Positions 58,330 through 64,000 of a stretch of DNA of 64,000 bases are shown in pieces (within the stretch, counting starts at the first letter, position 1; each line of letters starts with the position of its first letter). The position numbers and the translations under genes were made by a program. The DNA comes from Epiperipatus broadwayi (Eukaryota > Onychophora > Udeonychophora > Euonychophora > Peripatidae). Location: positions 60,001 to 124,000 of the forward strand of contig JAQFVV010000258.1 of the NCBI GenBank assembly GCA_028023455.1. The letters run 5' to 3'. The notes below the pieces were generated by a model. That model was not told where the DNA came from. It made no database searches and was given only the letters and a program-made list of their open reading frames with translations.

Positions 58330-59800
58330 AATTTTTTTTATTCAGAGGGCACTCCAGTAAATATATATTTGAAGAAATAAGCTAGCAAATATAACACATA
58401 AATTTAAAAATGTAAATTTTAATTTAGCTTTATTAAAATTTGGAAATTTATTTATATAATATTAAAATGTTTGTTAATTTATATTAAATCTTTAAAAAAA
58501 TTTGTTAAAGCAACCAATTATTACAAAAATGACTCTGAAAGCCTGGAATTTTTATATTCCACTGTAAGAATGGTCTTTTAGACGAATGTTCAATTCTCAC
58601 CTTTAAAATCTTTTGTTTAATTCACATTAAATCTTAAAAAAATTGTTAGAACAACATATTTAAAAAACCATGGGCCTTTACAAAAGCTAAAAACAACTTA
58701 CATTTGTTTGTGAAAATATTGAAAAATTAGAAGAAAAAAAATTATTTTTTTTTATTCAGAGGAAGCTCCAGGAAATCTAGATTTGCATCAGAACAGTACA
58801 TGTGCTCTGAACTATAAAGGTTTAATATTAAAATTGTGAAGAAAATGTGACTGCAGGGTATAAATTCATGTTTGAAATATGATGTTTAATGGGGGGAGGG
58901 GAACAGACGCTATACTACCACATTTCCATTTAGTTTTGGTTATGCAAGGGAAGCAATTCCACCATTATTAAAAAATTCTGAGAAAAAAATCAGTACATGG
59001 GCACTGAACTAGAAATATAGTATTTAAATCATGAAAAAAATGTGATTATGGTACATAAATTCATGTTTGAATGGTGATATTTATTGGGGGGAGGTGGAAT
59101 AAACACTATAGTATCATATTTACATTCAATTAATAATAATAAAAAAATCAGTATGTACGCTTTTAACTACAATAAAGAAATGAATACATATAGCATTTAA
59201 ATCATGAAGAAAATGTGATTAGAATGCATAAATTCATGTGTGAAATGTAATATTAGTGAGGGGGAAAAAAATCGATGTTATATTACCATATTTACAAAAA
59301 TGACTGCCTTTCAGGATATTGTTTTGTTTTTATTCAGAGGATGCTCAAGTAAATAATCTTATTTAGAATTCACATACAGGTAATTGCCTTTCAGGCTGAG
59401 TACATTTCTCCCATTTATTTATAAAATACCAAAATTTTTATTCTCACATTTGCTCCCATAATATTAATAAAACCTTTTGTTTAATTTATTTAACATATTA
59501 AACATTTTTTCTTAAAGCAACCAATGAAAAAAGCAGTGTATTTTCCATAGGTGACCAATTGAAAAAAACTATTATAAAAACACTACCAAATTTCGCAATT
59601 ACAAATTGGGAGGGGGGATTACAAAAACAATGGACTTTTAGAATATGTACATTTCTCATTTTTATTTATATAATTTTTTTGTTTAATTGGCATTAAATCT
59701 TTTTCAAAAATGTCTTAAAGCAATCAATTAAAAAAAAACAATGGGGCTTTACAATGATAGCACACAGTAACTACAGTTGAATGTATTTGGAATATTTAAA
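58330..59800 (+). repeat. Degenerate direct-repeat array
   Basis: Recurring blocks: TTTTATTCAGAGG..GCTC at about 58345, 58757 and 59330; AAATGTGA...TAAATTCATGT at 58843, 59038 and 59212; GGGGGGAGG-type G tracts at 58890 and 59085 with a GAGGGGG at 59258; ATTAAATCTTTAAAAAAATT-like blocks at 58485, 58625 and 59690. Units of roughly 175-190 bp are nested in a longer pattern. It is related to repeat D (shared AAAAAATCAGTAC block). No coding sequence. Confidence 0.65.
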
Positions 59801-60059
59801 TAAAGCTATTTTTTTTCTAAAGACATATTTAGATGATGGAAATAGTCCAAAATATAACTAAAACCTACTTAGTCATTCTCAGACCTAATTATAAAAAGAA
59901 ATTGGCAAAAAAAAAAATCTTGAAAATGAAGATGATAAATATTATTTGTATGAATAAATTCAAAAACATTATTTTTAACCATTAATTCATGTAAATCCAT
60001 TCATTAATCAATATCAATAGATCCAGAGTCCAATTAATCATTCATTTCTCCATTGACCA

Positions 60060-60520
60060 GACCTTCAACATTACATATCCTTTCTCATCTCTCGTATCAT
60101 CAAGAAAGATTAATCTTCTCCATCCTCTTTTCTTATTCTCATCACTATTCAACTCCAAAACAACACTCATTAAACTATTCTTTCTTCATAATATATGTCC
60201 AATACAAATTCTTTTTCTATCTCTAACTTCTTCAATTAATTTTTTTTCTCTAAAACATGTTGTATTCATCCAATAAATGTTCTCTATTCTCCATATTCTC
60301 ATCACAAAGGCCTCCACAAATGGGACATTTTTATTATTAGTCATGTCTATTATTCATGTTTATATTCCACAATCTTACAATAAAACACTCCACATAAAGC
60401 ATTTAATTAACTTTTTCCTTATTTCCCTCTTCAAAGATACACAAAATATTTTCTTTCACTTAATAAATGCCTCCTTTGCCAATACTATTATTTTAACTTC
60501 ATCTCATTCTATTCTCACTC
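60060..60520 (-). pseudogene. LINE RT C-terminal tail
   Basis: Minus-strand translation gives IVLAKEAFIK then, after a stop, KKIFCVSLKREIRKKLIKCF and MWSVLL, followed by RKRICIGHIL, GWRRLIFLDDTRDEKGYVML. These match the C-terminal region of non-LTR retrotransposon proteins (AKEAF..KK..L...L....K..VWSV, GH.LR, RGRRR...LDD...Y..LK). Frames change several times. It is a different LINE from the RTE copy at 45.7-48.1 kb. The plus-strand frame 60277-60600 is its antisense shadow. Confidence 0.7.
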
Positions 60521-60544
60521 AAACAATTTGCAACTTTCTCCATA

Positions 60545-61180
60545 AAACAATAGTGCCACCCAGTGTAAGCCATAGTAGTGATAAGTTGCTAGAAGGCTAA
60601 TGCATCAAATCCTTATATGCCTACTCATTCAAAATCTCCAGGCTAGTTTCTAGCCTGTCCCTTGAATCTGAGATCAATGCGCCCAGATCATTGGAACTAA
60701 TGTAACCATTCACCAACCATGTTTTGCCTTTTTAGTTTACTTTAAAGCTGCGAGCCCAAATTATCCATAACAATGTTTTCAATCCAAGCTAATTTGTTCA
60801 TATAATCATATAAATGTTAACTGAGTTCAACAGCTAAATATTTCGCTACCTTTGATATAGTCATCATATGACTCTCCAAGCTAATTAACTTGGATTAAAA
60901 ATTTTATTGTGTTTTCAATTTGGGCTCATATTTTTATAATAATAATAAAAAAGGTAAAAGATAGTTGCTAGAAGACTGCATTAGATCCAAGGATCTAGAA
61001 GCGGTGTTCTCAGATACAAAGCTTCTTACAAATGAAAGCCACAAGCTAGAAACTAGTCTGGTGATATTGGATGAGTAGTCACTAGATAAAGAATTTGATG
61101 CACAAATCTTCTAGCATCCATTGATTACTAAGGCTTGCACTGGGTGGTACTATTGTATGAAGAAAGTTGCTATTGTATTA
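60545..61180. mobile_element. Hammerhead repeat family 1, wide inverted pair
   Basis: A minus-strand 3' part (60545-60660: ACAATAGTGCCACCCAGTGT ... CTCCAGGCTAGTTTCTAGCC) and a plus-strand copy (60890-61180) with CAAGCTAGAAACTAGTCTGG at 61043-61062. Between them lies the family's TTGGATTAAAAATTTTATTG / GTGTTTTCAATTTGGGCTCA block. The plus ribozyme has GAAA (61049-61052), CUAG and UC intact, but the first box is CAAAUGA. Confidence 0.65.
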
Positions 61181-62410
61181 ATAGATTGTGTAAACATAAG
61201 AAAAGATGCTCAAATGATGTTTTGCTCAACCAACTTCTCAATTATCTAAATTTAGGCACCTGTTAAATTATTTTATCGTGAATATAAACATTTATTCTTT
61301 TTATATTCTTTTCTATCTAATAAACATATCTATACAAAAGGATTAAAATATAAATAAATAAATAAATATGAAAATACACATATATATATAATAAAAAAAT
61401 ATATATGCAATAATGTCACAATAACCACTATATTTTATTCTAAGCCTCCTTGTTTATGTTGATCATCATGTATAATGGATCACATTTTGTTGATAAACTT
61501 TAGATACAATAGATTGCAATATATCATTTATTGAACAGTAAGTATATAGTAATTTCCAATATGCACATATGTATAACATAGATACTATTTTTACAAGTAT
61601 AACACACATATGTAAATTAAAATTATACTATAAATAAACTATAAAAAAATAATGTAGTTATTAATAATAAATTGAGGGAGCACATTTAAATATGTGTGTG
61701 TTCATTCATTTCCATACCCTCAAAAAATAAATTACTGTATCCTATTTTTATTTTTAAAATAAAATGAAAAGGGCAATTCCAACTTTCATCTTAATTAAAC
61801 ATGATCTGGGTTACACTGTTTTTCTTCAATAACTTTTTTCCCCTGTAGAAAAATAATATACTATGCCCCCTATAGATCAACTATAGGAATGTTCTTAAAT
61901 TTGGTAAAACTTTTAACAGTATGCATACAAACCATTTTTTTAGATAAAATACTATAAATCAAATTAGGAAACAATAGTAAAGTGAAAAATAAAATATATG
62001 TGTTTTCAACATATGCCAATGAAATGTTATTAATAAACATGATCACATATGGCACTCTTGAGATGAAAAAATGGCTGCCATAATATAAATTTCATTAAAT
62101 TTTCCAATTTTGTTTTGTCATATATCATACTTGAAAATAGCTGATGTAATATCATAAAATTGATTAAATTTACAAACTTTAATATATATTGTTTATTTAC
62201 ACTTTTATTTTTAGATAGCATATAATTAAACAATTAAAAAAGTGTATATTGATATAGCATATATTGTGTCTTCACTGTATACAGATACATATATACATAA
62301 ATCCCCTTTAAAAAATAAAAATTTTAAATAAAAATTTAAACACATCAAATAACTTCTATCTATAATACAAAATAAAAACTAATAACACCTAAAAACAATT
62401 ATAAAATTAA
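61181..62410. other. AT-rich intergenic, nothing recognised
   Basis: A+T-rich with short (TA)n near 61381. Frames at 61870-62055 and 62030-62233 (-) have no motif. Confidence 0.55.
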
Positions 62411-62530
62411 AACCAAAACTCAAATTTATCTATTATATAATTAATAAATTAAAACAAAAACTCAAATTTATCTATTATATAATTAATAAATTAAAACCAA
62501 AACTCATATTTATCTATTATATAATTAATT
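62411..62530. repeat. Three-copy 42-bp tandem repeat
   Basis: CAAATTTATCTATTATATAA starts at 62421 and 62463, with a variant at 62505, giving an exact 42-bp period. The array lies between two copies of AATAACACCTAAAAACAATT (about 62381 and 62559). Confidence 0.9.
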
Positions 62531-62599
62531 TATAAACCCAAGTAAAACTACCCTAATAATAACACCTAAAAACAATTACAGAAATAAAAACCAAAACAC

Positions 62600-63351
62600 A
62601 AAATTAAAGTTATTCAAATTTGCCAGTAAAATATTTGAAATTCAAATGTAACAAAAAATTCTTTTTATTAGTGACTTCCTCATATGCAACATTTCCTTTA
62701 TAATTCTTTCTCTGTAATTACTAACAAACATTTTAATGTAAATTGTTGAATTTTTGTTATTGTAATGTTGCTGTAATCTAGTTTTTAGTTAATTCTTGGC
62801 CTCTGTCTAAATAATTTTTTATTTCTAAATTCCTAATATGTAATCATATAAATGCTCTCCATATTGTTTAATACTATTATTTCCAATGTTTACAGACTTA
62901 TCAAATGAATTATTTAGTACACTTTTTATTTTATTTTATATATATATAAAGTGACAATTTAAATTATTATTGGATTTTTAATTTAGTTTTCCTAAAGTGT
63001 TGCTAATATTTAGTGGCTTAAAATAAACTTTTCTTTATATGAAATAGTCAATCTAAAATGAAACTTGACAGTAAAAGTTGATTGCCAATCATAGATTTAA
63101 ATTAATTTCTTAATATACAGATTTGATATACAACATATTTTTCATTATATAAAATTTACAACTCAATGTGAGAACCAAAGTATGCAGAGTTTAGTATTTA
63201 TACATATTTCAGTTAAAACATACATGAATATGATTTGTATTTTGATATTGGATTATTTCCATCATCAAATATGAGTATTGAATGTCTTTAGAAAAATTTA
63301 ACTTTTATTTAAATATTCCAAATACATCCAATTGTTAGTAATAGCACATTT
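62600..63351. other. AT-rich intergenic, nothing recognised
   Basis: No feature apart from a short (TA)n at about 62936-62948. Confidence 0.5.
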
Positions 63352-63476
63352 GAGAGGTATTATACTCCCCCTCTTCTTCAAGTGTGACTAGCATGGGATT
63401 CAAACTTGGACCCTTAGATTTTTGAATATTAAATTTTAAGGTAACACTCTAACCAACTGAGCCATCCTGCCAAAGA
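63352..63476 (-). mobile_element. tRNA-derived SINE with 3' hairpin, family S2
   Basis: Minus strand: GGCAGGATGGCTCAGTTGGT (well-preserved tRNA-like A box), GTCCAAGTTTGAATCCCATG (B box), then CTTGAAGAAGAGGGG...CCTCTC with a 6-bp stem, CAAATGTGCTATTAC. The 38.4 kb copy shares this whole order. An inserted stretch between the A and B boxes (AAATTTAATATTCAAAAATC) rules out a functional tRNA. The 3' module resembles the GAAA-hairpin motif of the PLEs. Confidence 0.75.
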
Positions 63477-63544
63477 CAATTCAGTAGAAATTTCATATAT
63501 TTATCTATGAGGTTCCTTCTGATTTCTCCACTTTTTCCTAAGAG

Positions 63545-64000
63545 CAAAGTTGATTAGTGGTTTCCATACATTATGTATAGTGTATAGTCACACTAGGTTG
63601 GTTTATGGGATTTTTTTGCCATTGTCATGTTAGCAGTTTCTTTAAATTTTCTTCTTTATGTCTTTTCTTCTCTAGCCAATATTTTTGTTTTTTCCCAATT
63701 GAACAATTGTTCATTGGCACATACATGGTCTGCTACCTTAGACACATCTGTTTTTCTCTTCTAATCATCAGTTTGTGTTCTTGCAAGCACTTTTCAATGG
63801 GACAACTGGTCTCACCAATATATGTTCTTCCACATTAACATGGTATTTCATAGATGCAGTATTTTCTTTTCAGCATTTCAAGTTTAAGCTTTGTAGATGG
63901 AATTCATAATAGTGTGGTATGGCTCTGGAAAGCTGTTCTGATATTATACTGATTGCAGATTTTCCTTAATTTGTCTGCTATTTTTGGAATATATGGGTAA
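63545..64000 (-). mobile_element. Penelope-like element, family C, endonuclease end
   Basis: From the right window edge leftward, the minus strand reads YPYIPKIADKLRKICNQYNI, a stop, KLEMLKRKYCIYEIPC, a stop, CGRTYIGETSCPIEKCLQEH and KLMIRR, then with a frame change VADHVCANEQLFNWEKTKIL, AREEK and KFKETANMTMAKKSHKPT. These are the GIY-YIG domain (CIYEIPC-CG-TYIGET) and C-terminal W...K.L..E / RK.KE block of another PLE lineage. The RT should lie beyond 64000. Stops make it a pseudogene. Confidence 0.85.

Noticed and set aside
60277-60600. 107-codon plus-strand frame
   Set aside because: Antisense shadow of a LINE tail and of a hammerhead-repeat terminus.
63352-63476. Functional tRNA gene
   Set aside because: The A and B boxes are tRNA-like but the spacing is too long, no acceptor stem closes, and a second copy with the same 3' module shows it is a SINE.
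63605-63838. 77-codon plus-strand frame
   Set aside because: Antisense to the GIY-YIG domain of PLE family C.

Overview
The window is very A+T-rich (roughly three quarters by eye) eukaryotic intergenic DNA, and I find no intact host protein gene in it. The mix of elements points to an invertebrate animal with an AT-rich genome: Penelope-like elements (PLEs) with GIY-YIG endonucleases, an RTE-clade LINE, a hAT transposon of the SCAND3/ZBED5 kind, tRNA-derived SINEs, MITEs, long (TA)n and (TAA)n arrays, and hammerhead-ribozyme repeats. The phylum cannot be fixed from the sequence. Nearly all open reading frames are chance or antisense frames; those with recognisable homology are decayed transposon genes.

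Layout. 0-10 kb: old dispersed repeats, a polyadenylated retrocopy-like segment (about 912-1645), a SINE remnant, and a transcript-end-like segment near 8.09 kb. 10-13.4 kb: a CCAAT/TATA/initiator promoter-like cluster followed by about 3.2 kb of G>C-skewed sequence ending at AATAAA, a candidate non-coding transcription unit. 16.9-18.2 kb: a broken PLE (family A, copy 1). 19 kb: a TTAA-flanked piggyBac-like MITE. 22.3 kb: a small MITE. 29.6-31.2 kb: an unusual 1.6 kb element with 30-bp terminal inverted repeats, an 8-bp target duplication, an internal foldback and a higher-order tandem array. 32-32.9 kb: PLE family B remnant. 35.5-37.0 kb: a hAT copy with both ends and target duplication. 38-50 kb: three SINE insertions with target duplications. 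45.7-48.1 kb: a 5'-truncated RTE LINE. 54.3-59.8 kb: PLE family A copy 2 inside a complex of direct repeats, inverted repeats and a 490-bp palindrome. 60.1-60.5 kb: LINE tail. 63.4-64.0 kb: a SINE and the endonuclease end of PLE family C running off the edge.

The most interesting system is a dispersed repeat family with a type I hammerhead ribozyme architecture: box CUGANGA, a short stem II, GAAA, a self-complementary four-base stem III and a UC cleavage site, closed by a two-part stem I. Two related families are present. Family 1 lies at 28.3, 34.8, 41, 44.4, 53.2-54.0 and 60.5-61.2 kb. Family 2 lies at 23.1 kb and as a 345-bp head-to-head palindrome at 37.8-38.15 kb. Copies occur in tandem (409 bp spacing at 53.4/53.9 kb) and as inverted pairs. 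This resembles the animal retrozymes thought to move with PLE machinery, and three PLE lineages lie in the same window. Both family A PLE copies, and one SINE family, carry a related hairpin followed by GAAA (or a decayed form of it), suggesting a shared RNA module.
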